A stretch of DNA of 64,000 nt from Streptococcus macacae NCTC 11558. Lineage in GTDB: Bacteria; Bacillota; Bacilli; Lactobacillales; Streptococcaceae. Below the pieces are notes generated by a model that saw only the letters and a list, made by a program, of their open reading frames with translations, had not been told where the DNA came from and made no database searches. Positions 31,506 through 39,186 of the stretch are shown here, in pieces. The translations under genes were made by a program, and so were the position numbers. Numbering within the stretch: position 1 is the first letter of the stretch; every line of letters begins with the position of its first letter. The stretch spans positions 1,426,001 through 1,490,000 of the forward strand of contig NZ_AEUW02000001.1 in the NCBI RefSeq assembly GCF_000187995.2, written 5' to 3'.

Positions 31506-33401
31506 CTACCAAATAATAATGCGATCTGCTTCATCCCGCCACATGTTATCCCCTTCTTTGACATCAAAGGCTGTGAAAAAGTCATCAAAATTAGCTACTT
31601 GGACGTTAGTCCGTAATTTTCCCGGTGCGTGAACATCAACAGCTGCTAACATCTGCATGTACTCAGGGCGGGCTTTCATTCGCCAAATTCTAGCAAAGTT
31701 GGTGAAATAATCACGTGCTGAAAAATCAGCCTCTTTCTTAGCCGCTGCCAAGGCACAAGCCAGACCACCTAAATCTGCGACATTTTCAGAAACGGTCAGC
31801 TGACCATTAACCTTAGCACCATAGGAATCCAAACCATCAAATTGTGCAACAACTTTATCCGTTCGTTCTTTAAAGGCCTTATAATCCTCATCGCTCCACC
31901 AGTTATTAAGGCTCCCATTTTCATCGAAAGAAGCCCCATTAGTATCAAAAGCATGAGAGATTTCATGGGCAATAACAGCACCAATACCACCGTAATTAGC
32001 AGATGAGCTTTGATCTAATGAGTAAAACGGAGCCTGTAAAATAGCAGCCGGAAAGACAATCTGATTTTGCTGCGGATCGTAATAAGCATTGACCATATGA
32101 GCCGGCATATGCCATTCCTTGCGATCAACAGGCTTATTCCATTTACTCCAGGCATAAGCTATTGAAATTTCACTGAGCTTCTGAGCATTTTCCACCAGAC
32201 TAAGATTTTCATCAATAATCTTTTGGCGGTAGGTTTTTGGCAGCTGCTCTGGATAGCCAATATGAGGAGTAATGACATTCAGTTTAGTAATGGCTTTGGC
32301 GCGTGTTTCTGAATCCAACCAAGCCGTCTTATTTAAACGCCCTTTATAAACCTCAATCATAGTAGCCACTTTAGCTTCCACATCTCGCTTAGCTTCAGGA
32401 GAGAACCGCTCACCAGCATACCAAAGACCTAAGGCTTGATTATAAGGACCCTGAGCTAGATAAAAAGCAGCTTTTTTCTTATCCATAGGCTTAGGTGTTC
32501 CAGAAAGGGCACGGTTGTAACTTCCTGAAAGAATCCGAATCTCATCTGTTAAGTAAGCAGTCCAGCTGTTAACAGCAGAAAGCAACAAGCTAGCCTTAAG
32601 GTATTCCCAGTTTTTTTCTGAATAAAAGTCTTTGGCATACTTCGTCCAAAAGCGCTCTTCAGGAACGATAACCTTATCAGGCTTTTGGCCCAAAATTTGT
32701 GTAAAAATCGCATCCAAAGGCAGCTCGGGCGCTAATGTCGTAAAATCAGACCAATCATAAGGATGATAAAGCTTCACATATTCTGAAGATTCTTCGCTAG
32801 AGAGGACATACTGAGCTAGTTTTGCATCTAAAGCGATCACTTTATCTAGAAGATCCTTAATTTCTTCTTTTTTAAAGCCAAATTTAGGTAAAAGCTCCTC
32901 ATGCATAGCACGCCACTTAGCAAGCAGCTCCTTACCCTTTTCATTATCTTCAGCATAATAAGTGGTATCTGGCAAGATAAGACTTGGTGCCTCTGCCCAA
33001 AGAACATTCATTTGAGCGTTCATGAAATCCGGAGCCACACCAAATGGCAGCAGATTAGGCTTGCCAGCCATTTCATAGTCAGCTATTTTTGAAGTAAAAT
33101 CTGCAAAAGAAGTGAGGTGCTTATATTCTTCTATGAGAGGAAGTACTGGCTTTACTCCAACTTCTTCGCGCTTATCATAATCTGCCACCTGACGATGAAA
33201 TTTCACAAAGTTTTGCAAAATACTGTTATCAGGAATATCGTTCCCAGCCAGCCACTTGTCTGTAGTTGCAAGCATCAAATCCTCAATCTCGTCAGCCAAA
33301 TCAGAAAAGCCTCCTGTCCGCGGTTTATCTTCAGGAATGACAGCTGTCTCTTCCCACTCGCCATTGACCGCCTTATAAAAATCATCTTGTAAACGTACCA
33401 T
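31506..33401 (-). CDS. pepO: Neutral endopeptidase PepO (M13)
   Basis: A 631-residue zinc metallopeptidase of the neprilysin family, cytoplasmic in most streptococci because no signal peptide is present. The zinc site is HEISHAFD, with the third ligand in ENVADLGG and the substrate-binding NAYYDPQQNQIVFPAAIL upstream. The N-terminus reads VRLQDDFYKAVNGEW. The ATG at 33401 follows TGGAG; a four-residue extension is possible. It degrades oligopeptides and, in some streptococci, destroys SHP signalling peptides. That is notable here, because the peptide-signalling island begins just upstream. Confidence 0.95.
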   Translation of the reverse strand: MVRLQDDFYKAVNGEWEETAVIPEDKPRTGGFSDLADEIEDLMLATTDKWLAGNDIPDNSILQNFVKFHRQVADYDKREEVGVKPVLPLIEEYKHLTSFADFTSKIADYEMAGKPNLLPFGVAPDFMNAQMNVLWAEAPSLILPDTTYYAEDNEKGKELLAKWRAMHEELLPKFGFKKEEIKDLLDKVIALDAKLAQYVLSSEESSEYVKLYHPYDWSDFTTLAPELPLDAIFTQILGQKPDKVIVPEERFWTKYAKDFYSEKNWEYLKASLLLSAVNSWTAYLTDEIRILSGSYNRALSGTPKPMDKKKAAFYLAQGPYNQALGLWYAGERFSPEAKRDVEAKVATMIEVYKGRLNKTAWLDSETRAKAITKLNVITPHIGYPEQLPKTYRQKIIDENLSLVENAQKLSEISIAYAWSKWNKPVDRKEWHMPAHMVNAYYDPQQNQIVFPAAILQAPFYSLDQSSSANYGGIGAVIAHEISHAFDTNGASFDENGSLNNWWSDEDYKAFKERTDKVVAQFDGLDSYGAKVNGQLTVSENVADLGGLACALAAAKKEADFSARDYFTNFARIWRMKARPEYMQMLAAVDVHAPGKLRTNVQVANFDDFFTAFDVKEGDNMWRDEADRIIIW

Positions 33402-33743
33402 AACATTCTCCATTTCTATATGCCTTCTATTGTAGCAAAAAAGTTTAATTAAAACAGTATTAGACTTTAAGATAAAGAGAACACCTGCAAAAAATCATAC
33501 AGATATTCTAGATTGTTCATTTAGTACTTTGCCCAAACTATTTTTAATCCCATTTCTATAGGTCTAAAAATTTTATAATACTTTATCACTCACCAATTAA
33601 TTTTAATTTTTCTAAGGACAGCACAACAAATCCTTCCTAAAATCTATGATAGTTGCTCTCCTTAACGAAAACGAAAAAGTGATTAGATGCAACTAACTAT
33701 AGCATTTCTTTACCCTATCATAAAATATTAGCATTTCCAGAAA
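33402..33743. other. AT-rich gene-free stretch upstream of pepO
   Basis: I see no supported gene here. The stretch is AT-rich and leads into the first shared-motif promoter at 33744. Confidence 0.5.
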
Positions 33744-33821
33744 TTTGCCAATATGAAAATTTTTAGTTATTTATTTGCAGATTTGCGAATAATAAAATTT
33801 AGGGTTTTTATCTGCTATAAT
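33744..33821 (+). promoter_or_regulatory. Shared-motif promoter, copy P2
   Basis: TTTGCAGATTTGCGAAT (33774-33790), a gap of exactly 25 bases, then TATAAT (33816-33821). An inverted half, TTTGCCAATATGAAAAT, starts 30 bases earlier at 33744. It drives the short hydrophobic peptide reading frame at 33839. Confidence 0.68.
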
Positions 33822-33838
33822 GAATAGTAAGAGAACTT

Positions 33839-33904
33839 ATGATAAGACACACTATTTCATTTGTTCTCTGACTGCTGATTTTCTTTGTACTGTTTTTATT
33901 GTAA
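33839..33904 (+). pseudogene. Short hydrophobic peptide gene with in-frame TGA (SHP1)
   Basis: From the ATG at 33839, 21 sense-length codons run to TAA at 33902, but codon 11 is TGA (33869-33871). Before it the frame reads MIRHTISFVL; after it LLIFFVLFLL. The whole frame matches the two sibling peptides at 34976 and 35516 in length, in its basic start and in its hydrophobic tail. A single base change (TGG, TGT or TGC to TGA) would explain it. The promoter and terminator are intact. It probably encodes a silenced signal peptide, or only the ten-residue form is made. Confidence 0.55.
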
Positions 33905-33940
33905 GAGAAAATTGGTTATTCTTTTTTTCATACTGCTTCA

Positions 33941-33976
33941 AAAAAGCCATTAGGTCACTGTTCTAATGGCTTTTTT
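33941..33976 (+). terminator. Terminator after SHP1
   Basis: AAAAAGCCATTAG and CTAATGGCTTTTTT around a nine-base loop. The stem sequence is related to the SHP2 terminator at 35070, consistent with duplication of the whole unit. Confidence 0.9.
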
Positions 33977-34065
33977 GTCTAATGATCTTGATAGCTTGCA
34001 GCACATTTAAGTAGCTTAATTTTTCATTAGTGTAATACAAAAACAAAAATCTTTTTCATCTTAAT

Positions 34066-34638
34066 TCAGACAAATAATACAGCTGAAACCAGTAAATAAA
34101 TGGAGAAAACAGCTGTATAATCCAGCATACTATAACCCAATAAATGAACACCATATAATACCATGACTAGAACAATCAGATTAAATAAAAGAGAGGTCAC
34201 AAATACCAAAAGAGTAGGAAGAAAACTTTCAGCCATATGAATCAGAATCATATTTTTTCGGGAAACTCCCAAGGTACGCAATTGTTGAATATCTCTTTTA
34301 TCTTGATTTGAAGCTAAAATAGTAAGAGAGACGGCATTTGCTAAAATCACTATAATTGGTGCTGCTAAAAAGGACAAAATGGATACTTTCATTTCTGTAG
34401 CACTATCTTCTTGAAACCTTACTGAGATATTTTGAAAGAGAAGCAAAAAGCCAGAAATTAAAGTAAGCCCCATTGTCATTGAAGCCTGTAAAGTCTTTAA
34501 ATAAGCAGTTTTTTGTAAAATATCCCATTTAGCAAGGAGCAAAGCATAATATGATTTTGAATATAATCTGGATCCTAACCGCAGCAAGAAGATTTGAAGA
34601 CGGGGAGCTAGTATCCTGATTAGTATACAAAATAACAC
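34066..34638 (-). pseudogene. FtsX-like ABC permease, C-terminal remnant
   Basis: A 190-residue frame with one N-terminal and three C-terminal hydrophobic helices in the FtsX permease arrangement. The conserved loop is ILASNQDKRDIQQLRTLGVSRKNMI, shown here in part. Full permeases of this kind are several times longer and sit with an ATPase gene; neither the rest of the permease nor an ATPase is nearby. A GTG start at 34638 with no clear ribosome site is the only candidate, 29 bases after the small membrane protein gene. I read it as a remnant of a peptide-related ABC exporter. Confidence 0.6.
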
Positions 34639-34667
34639 TAAACTACTTTAAACCGTACTTTGAGTAT

Positions 34668-34784
34668 TTATTTTTTATTTTTCTTTTTAGTATCTTTGTC
34701 TTTCTTTTTATGGAATGAATCATCAACTGCAAATATTCCGCCAAAAATGGCAAGAAAAATAAGAAGCCAAAATGTAAAAGACAT
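34668..34784 (-). CDS. Small membrane protein A with lysine-rich tail
   Basis: A 38-residue peptide: one hydrophobic helix starting SFTFWLLIFLAIFGGIF, then a very basic tail rich in KKK and KD. GAGGAGGT lies eight bases before the ATG, an excellent ribosome site. A TTGACA (34849-34854 on the minus strand) with TATGCT gives a plausible promoter. It is clearly related to the 35-residue protein at 35147 (shared TFW start, helix and basic tail). Its function is unknown; position among peptide-signalling genes suggests an accessory, immunity or processing role. Confidence 0.65.
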   Translation of the reverse strand: MSFTFWLLIFLAIFGGIFAVDDSFHKKKDKDTKKKNKK

Positions 34785-34903
34785 ATTATATTTACCTCCT
34801 CGAAATTGCTAACGAATACTTATAATAGCATAATTCTCTTATGCCAATTGTCAACTTTGTATTGATAACATCATTTTACCATCAGATTCCATGATTATTA
34901 TAA

Positions 34904-34951
34904 TTTGCATATTTGCAAATAGAGAGTTTCCACTTATTTATTTGCTATAAT
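34904..34951 (+). promoter_or_regulatory. Shared-motif promoter, copy P3
   Basis: TTTGCATATTTGCAAAT (34904-34920), 25 bases, then TATAAT (34946-34951). The motif itself is partly palindromic. A clear inverted half upstream is not evident. It drives the intact 20-residue peptide at 34976. Confidence 0.68.
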
Positions 34952-34975
34952 AGAAATAGTAAAAGAGAAATATTT

Positions 34976-35038
34976 ATGCGAAAAAGATTAGTTACACTTG
35001 GGATTCTACTCCTCTGGCTATTACTATCACTTATTTAA
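34976..35038 (+). CDS. Short hydrophobic peptide (SHP2), candidate Rgg pheromone precursor
   Basis: A 20-residue peptide with a basic start (MRKR) and a leucine-rich hydrophobic remainder that contains one tryptophan (residue 14). Precursors of Rgg signals are short, basic at the start and hydrophobic, and are encoded beside an rgg gene. They are secreted, trimmed and re-imported by an oligopeptide permease. The ribosome site is weak (AAAAGAG). It has its own promoter and terminator. Nothing else is encoded on this transcript, which argues that the peptide is the product. Confidence 0.6.
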   Translation: MRKRLVTLGILLLWLLLSLI

Positions 35039-35069
35039 TCAAAAAAACCTTTCATGCAATAACTCCAAA

Positions 35070-35103
35070 AAAGGCCATTAAGATTTTTCTTAGTGGTCTT
35101 TTG
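35070..35103 (+). terminator. Terminator after SHP2
   Basis: AAAGGCCATTAAGA and TCTTAGTGGTCTTT pair along 14 bases with two G-U pairs and end in a T run. It is related in sequence to the SHP1 terminator. Confidence 0.8.
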
Positions 35104-35146
35104 ACTTACTCTTATCATTTTTACAAATCAATTAATATCATCAAGA

Positions 35147-35254
35147 TTATGTACCTTTTTTGTCATTATTTTTCTTATTTTTTCTGTAAGTTGTTGCCGA
35201 AAACGATCCACTTATAACTAAAATAAGAACAATAAACCAAAATGTATTAGGCAT
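35147..35254 (-). CDS. Small membrane protein B, paralogue of protein A
   Basis: A 35-residue peptide with one helix (NTFWFIVLILVISGSF) and a basic tail (RKNKKNNDKK). GAGGAGG lies just before the ATG. It follows the truncated rgg fragment on the same strand, downstream of promoter P4 and SHP3, and may therefore be part of that transcript. Similarity to the protein at 34668 in length, TFW start and charged tail shows duplication. No function is known to me. Confidence 0.62.
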   Translation of the reverse strand: MPNTFWFIVLILVISGSFSATTYRKNKKNNDKKGT

Positions 35255-35298
35255 ATTGCCTCCTCTAAAAACTTCCATAAAAATATCAGTAACATTAT

Positions 35299-35454
35299 AA
35301 ATGTTTCTAGTGCTATTTGTTCTAAATTTACTCTAAAAAACATAGCCATTGTTGGATTGCCCAATTCTTCAGTCATTTCAATATAATGGTACAACCTAGC
35401 CTTATTAGACAGCTCCCCCTGCAAGTAAGAAAGAAGCAATTTACAAAAATTTAT
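35299..35454 (-). pseudogene. C-terminal fragment of a second Rgg regulator
   Basis: About 50 codons read INFCKLLLSYLQGEL, then EELGNPTMAMFFRVNLEQ. These match the end of the intact Rgg at 36287 (NFLKQMIAYLQGEI, EKLGNPTMAMFLRVNLKQ) at most positions. There is no HTH domain and no start of its own. The fragment begins almost exactly where the SHP3 peptide ends, so an rgg gene was probably cut by recombination at this point. Confidence 0.75.
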
Positions 35455-35516
35455 AGTAGAGCAGGCAATAAAAGAAGTGGTAGACAAAAAATTGATAAAA
35501 TAATACGTTGAGCCAT
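35451..35516 (-). CDS. Short hydrophobic peptide (SHP3)
   Basis: A 21-residue peptide starting MAQRIILSIF, with Cys11, then a leucine/proline tail (PLLLLPALL). AGGAGG lies nine bases before the ATG, the best ribosome site of the three sibling peptides, and promoter P4 lies just upstream. Length and pattern match SHP2 and the interrupted SHP1. A signalling role is inferred from these features and from the rgg genes on both sides. Confidence 0.58.
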   Translation of the reverse strand: MAQRIILSIFCLPLLLLPALL

Positions 35517-35537
35517 ATAGAATAACCTCCTACTATT

Positions 35538-35616
35538 ATTATAACTGTAAAAATATTAAAAATTCATTATTCGCAAATCTGAAATTTATTTTTTATTTAT
35601 TTTCAGATTTGCGAAT
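35538..35616 (-). promoter_or_regulatory. Shared-motif promoter, copy P4, with inverted partner
   Basis: On the minus strand ATTTCAGATTTGCGAAT (35569-35585) is followed after exactly 25 bases by TATAAT (35538-35543). A second motif in the opposite orientation, TTTTCAGATTTGCGAAT (35600-35616), makes a long inverted repeat. The 14-base core CAGATTTGCGAAT with flanking T is identical in both halves. Confidence 0.7.
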
Positions 35617-35771
35617 TTATAATAATCATCGAAATTAATAATTATTGAAAATTATATTTCATTATCTCTATGATATCTATATTAAGTACATTTTACTTCG
35701 GATGCCATGGAAATTTTTGTTAATTCTTTACTCATATAAATAAAATATTGCTTTGCATAATGTTGATTAAG

Positions 35772-36019
35772 TGCTAAAATTATCACAGAGTTCATGCCAG
35801 ACAGGTCTCCAGTAACCCCCTGTGCTTTCCATGCCGACGGCTTCTATATGAAACTGACTGAGAAAATCATGACAGGTTTTTTAATCCTTTTGTCGTTGTA
35901 TCAAACTGAGCCATCTCACGTTTTGGACGAGTAGAAGTAAGCGGCCCATGCAGAACACAGACAACAACAGTAGCTTAGTGGCCATCAATGCCCGCACAAG
36001 ATTGATAGAGAACGTCCAT
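35772..36019 (-). mobile_element. IS110-family transposase remnant (N-terminal)
   Basis: On the minus strand the frames read DVLYQSCAGIDGH, ATVVVCVLHGPL, FDTTTKGLKNL and VGMESTGGYWRPVWHEL. This is the DEDD-type N-terminal domain of IS110 transposases. Two stop codons (after GIDGH and after LKNLS) and a frame change break it, and the C-terminal part is absent. It lies between the truncated and intact rgg genes and may mark the recombination that shaped the island. Confidence 0.8.
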
Positions 36020-36171
36020 TGTGATTCCCTCCATTTATAAAATTAGAGAGCTTGTCTACCGATAACATTGTTGGATTTTTATACTCATGCACAAGGCGAT
36101 ATTTTGGGGTGCTCGTCGATAGAGGGGATTAGTTTGTCTCTCGAGATGATTACTCAAAAACGTATCAACCA

Positions 36172-36212
36172 CAAAGCCCTCATCTAGATTACACTCCTAG
36201 ATGAGGGCTTTG
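36172..36212. terminator. Long perfect inverted repeat
   Basis: CAAAGCCCTCATCTAG and CTAGATGAGGGCTTTG form a 16-bp stem around a nine-base loop. The T run is weak on both sides. It may terminate the rgg transcript (about 75 bases after its stop) or be an element end. Confidence 0.6.
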
Positions 36213-36286
36213 TCTCTTTCATGCTTCTGTGGGTGAGGGCGCAGCAATCATGGATGTCTGACCCAAACTCTTTTAAAATATTTAAT

Positions 36287-37153
36287 TTAATGATTTGGCA
36301 GCAATTGCTTTAGATTTACCCTGAGGAACATAGCCATTGTTGGATTGCCCAACTTCTCAACCATATCAATATAACGCTCTAATTCAGATGTATCTTTTAT
36401 TTCTCCCTGCAGATAAGCAATCATTTGCTTCAAAAAATTTAAAAATACTGTGGCGAACATATCTTGGTATGTCAACAATTTTTCCAAGTGATTTATAAAA
36501 TAGGTTGCATGGTAAAGTTCTTTTCCCTCAATCAAAATCATAATTAAATTTAAAAGAGCAATTTGTGCATTTTTCTTATTAATCGGAATGGAAATATATA
36601 ATTTATTACGCTCTATAAAGGATTTACCCAAAAAGATTAAGTCATTATTTGATAAAATAATCATGGTATTACCAAAAATATAAAGCTCATACTCAGTCCA
36701 CTCTTCAATACTGTAAAGATAATTTGTGAGAAACTCTTTATCCTCATCTGATATCACATAGCTATTATCCAGAGTATGAATAGCCACACGAATAACTAAC
36801 TGATTTAAACGATTATAAGTATCAAAACTTTCATAATGACCATAGGTATTGAGAACTTCTTTTAAGCCCTTGATATCTTGCTTAGACTGAAGGTCTACAA
36901 GTTTCTTCCCCAATTTAAAAAATGTCGGTTCTTCATAATTATTTAGGGCATGGCTAAATTCTGAAAAAGTCATGTGGATGCCTTCAATAGCTAAGAGCAG
37001 TTTATCCGCAGCTAACATACTTTGTCCATTTTCGAATTTTGATAATTGCGACAGTGACAGATTGTCTTTTGCTACATCTTTCAGTTTAAGTCCCCTAGCG
37101 ATTCTCAGCTCTCGGTAGAGTTCCCCTAACTCTATAGAACGGTTTACTTTCAT
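36287..37153 (-). CDS. Rgg/MutR-family transcriptional regulator
   Basis: A 288-residue cytoplasmic regulator. The N-terminal HTH_XRE (residues 8-62) includes the Rgg-typical LSLSQLSKFENGQSML, and residues 70-288 form the TPR-like helical domain that binds short peptides. The ATG at 37153 is used because AAAAGGAG lies just upstream; a 20-residue extension from 37213 is not supported. It is the only intact rgg in the window and lies next to three short hydrophobic peptide genes and their shared-motif promoters, so it is the best candidate to bind that motif. Peptide partner and regulon are inferred. Confidence 0.88.
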   Translation of the reverse strand: MKVNRSIELGELYRELRIARGLKLKDVAKDNLSLSQLSKFENGQSMLAADKLLLAIEGIHMTFSEFSHALNNYEEPTFFKLGKKLVDLQSKQDIKGLKEVLNTYGHYESFDTYNRLNQLVIRVAIHTLDNSYVISDEDKEFLTNYLYSIEEWTEYELYIFGNTMIILSNNDLIFLGKSFIERNKLYISIPINKKNAQIALLNLIMILIEGKELYHATYFINHLEKLLTYQDMFATVFLNFLKQMIAYLQGEIKDTSELERYIDMVEKLGNPTMAMFLRVNLKQLLPNH

Positions 37154-37280
37154 AAATTCTCCTTTTATAAAAACAGTCATTCCTAGATCAGTGTTTTGCC
37201 TTCTTTTTTTCATTCTATCAAAAAGCCTTATAAAATCCTAATTTTTCATACTGTGTAACCTTCTTTTAACCTAAAATAAA

Positions 37281-37315
37281 AAGAAGCGATAGGTATAGTA
37301 CCTATTGCTTCTTTC
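37281..37315. terminator. Terminator of treA
   Basis: AAGAAGCGATAGGTA and TACCTATTGCTTCTT pair with a three-base loop; a T run follows on the minus strand, 22 bases after the treA stop. Confidence 0.88.
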
Positions 37316-37334
37316 TTAGTACTGCTATTTTGTC

Positions 37335-38963
37335 TTATACTTTTGCTAATATAGCTATTGTTTGATAAGGTTTTAAAAGAATCTTATCTATCAAGGCATC
37401 TTCCTCATAATTACTGATGAGAACAGTCCCTCTTTGATAAGCTGCTGGCAAGTCTAACTCAACTGTCTCAGCAAAGAAATTATTAAGAACGAGTAATTTT
37501 TGATCCTGCCATTTACGCTCAAAGGCATAGACCTTAGTGCTGTCTGACAAAGCTGCTTTGTAAGTTCCTTCAGCAATCAACGGCATTTCTTTTCGCAATT
37601 GGATCAGCTTTTGGTAAAAAGGAAATATTTTACCCTGCTTTTCACTAGCAACATTAATTTGCTGATAACTTCTGCCTACTTTCAGCCATGGCTTGGCTGT
37701 AGAAAAACCTGCGTTTGCTGTATTATCCCACTGCATTGGCGTACGGGAATTATCTCTTGATTTGGCCTGAATTATTTTAAAGGCCTCCTCAGGAGATTTT
37801 CCTTTATCTAACATCTCTTGATAGGCATTAAGGCTTTCCACATCAACATAGTCCGACATGGAAGTATAATCTGGGTCAATCATGCCAATTTCTTCTCCCA
37901 TGTAAATATAAGGTGTCCCACGAGATAAATGGATAGAAGCTGCAAGCATCGTAGCGCCTTCATTGCGGAAGTTTTTGATATCAACAAAGCGATTAAGTGC
38001 TCGCGGCTGATCGTGATTATTCCAAAAAAGAGCAGACCAGCCATCACCTTGGCTCATTCCTTCTCCCCATGTGTGGAAAAGTGTCTTTAACTCTTCAAAA
38101 TCAAAGGTCTTGCGTGTCCACTTTTGGCCATTGTCATAATCTACTTTGAGATGGTGAAAATTGAAAACCATATCCAGTTCATGGCTGTTAGGATTACTAT
38201 ACTGTACACAGTTAGGAATATCTGTAAAACTCATCTCTCCTACCGTCATGCTGTCTTGATCACGGCCAAACGTTTCCTTATTTAGCATTTTAAGATAGTC
38301 ATGATTAATCGGTTTATCCGTATACTCTGGTTTACCATCAAAGTTAGGATTGTCTTTAAGCTCTTCATCTTTGCCAATCAGATTAATGACATCAAAGCGA
38401 AAGCCCTTAACCCCTTTATCACGCCAAAAATTAACAACTTTAAATAGTTCTTCGCGCACATGAGGGTTGCGCCAGTTTAGATCGGCCTGTGTTTTATCAA
38501 AAAGATGTAAATAGTACTTGCCTGTATCTCCAAAAGGTGCCCAAGCGCTGCCGCCAAATTTAGAAACCCAATCTGTCGGCTGATCTCTTAAAATAAAGAA
38601 ATCTTGATAAAATTTATCTCCTGCTAGTGCTTTTTGGAACCATTCATGCTCTGTTGAACAGTGATTAAGCACCATATCCAGCATAAGCTCAATGCCGTAT
38701 GCTTTCCCCGCATGGACAAGAGCTTCAAAATCGGCCATCGTCCCAAACAAAGGATTTACTGCTGTATAATCAGAAACATCATAGCCGTTATCACGCTGAG
38801 GACTTGGATAAAAAGGATTAAGCCAAATGACATCCACGCCTAAATCTTGTAAATAAGGCAGTTTTTCGATAATACCCTGAAGATCTCCAACACCATTGCC
38901 TGTCGTATCTTTATAAGATTTAGGATAAATCTGGTAAACCACTTTTGTCTTATCTAGTGTCAT
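37335..38963 (-). CDS. treA: Trehalose-6-phosphate hydrolase
   Basis: A 542-residue GH13 enzyme that splits trehalose-6-phosphate into glucose and glucose-6-phosphate in the cytoplasm. Catalytic segments are GFRFDVINLI (nucleophile Asp), VGEMSF (acid Glu) and NNHDQPR (Asp). The N-terminus VVYQIYPKSYKDTTGNGVGD is standard. It lies downstream of the trehalose PTS gene on the same strand, which favours this role over dextran glucosidase, the main alternative in streptococci. Confidence 0.93.
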   Translation of the reverse strand: MTLDKTKVVYQIYPKSYKDTTGNGVGDLQGIIEKLPYLQDLGVDVIWLNPFYPSPQRDNGYDVSDYTAVNPLFGTMADFEALVHAGKAYGIELMLDMVLNHCSTEHEWFQKALAGDKFYQDFFILRDQPTDWVSKFGGSAWAPFGDTGKYYLHLFDKTQADLNWRNPHVREELFKVVNFWRDKGVKGFRFDVINLIGKDEELKDNPNFDGKPEYTDKPINHDYLKMLNKETFGRDQDSMTVGEMSFTDIPNCVQYSNPNSHELDMVFNFHHLKVDYDNGQKWTRKTFDFEELKTLFHTWGEGMSQGDGWSALFWNNHDQPRALNRFVDIKNFRNEGATMLAASIHLSRGTPYIYMGEEIGMIDPDYTSMSDYVDVESLNAYQEMLDKGKSPEEAFKIIQAKSRDNSRTPMQWDNTANAGFSTAKPWLKVGRSYQQINVASEKQGKIFPFYQKLIQLRKEMPLIAEGTYKAALSDSTKVYAFERKWQDQKLLVLNNFFAETVELDLPAAYQRGTVLISNYEEDALIDKILLKPYQTIAILAKV

Positions 38964-38997
38964 ATACTACACTCCTTGCTGAATAATAAGTAAGAAA

Positions 38998-39126
38998 GAG
39001 AATGGGACAGTAAATCAACCATTCGAAGAATTTGATTTTTCTGTCCCATCTCCGCACAGTTGGTTAGGATAGCCGCTATCACTTGTACAGTAATATCCAA
39101 CCAACCACTGCGTCTTGCAAGTAAAA
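38998..39126 (+). repeat. Intergenic repeat, copy 3
   Basis: The most regular copy: AATGGGACAG, CATTCGAAGAATTTGATTTT, CTGTCCCATCTCCGCACAG, TTGGTTAGGATAGCCGCTA, then CCAACCAACCACTGCGTC. It lies between treB and treA. The GGGACAG/CTGTCCC arms form a hairpin, and the TTGGTTGGA-type arms a second one. Copies 1 and 2 lie at 2403 and 27861. Confidence 0.8.
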
Positions 39127-39140
39127 CGTTAAAAATACAC

Positions 39141-39172
39141 GAGGCTTGGGACTTTTGTCTTAGCCTCTTACA
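39141..39172. terminator. Dyad downstream of treB
   Basis: GAGGCTtgGGAC pairs with GTCTTAGCCTC with small mismatches. It is part of the same family of GAGGC...GCCTC dyads seen at 14831 and 27817, and may give partial termination before treA. Confidence 0.5.
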
Positions 39173-39186
39173 ATTTGTTTTTGCTT

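Noticed and set aside
33869..33871. TGA as selenocysteine or programmed read-through
   Set aside because: No selenocysteine insertion structure or selenium genes are visible, and a nonsense mutation is the simpler explanation.
35218..35487. An 89-codon minus-strand frame taken as a complete gene
   Set aside because: It starts from a TTG inside SHP3, contains the Rgg C-terminal fragment and then runs into the small membrane protein B region in the wrong frame.
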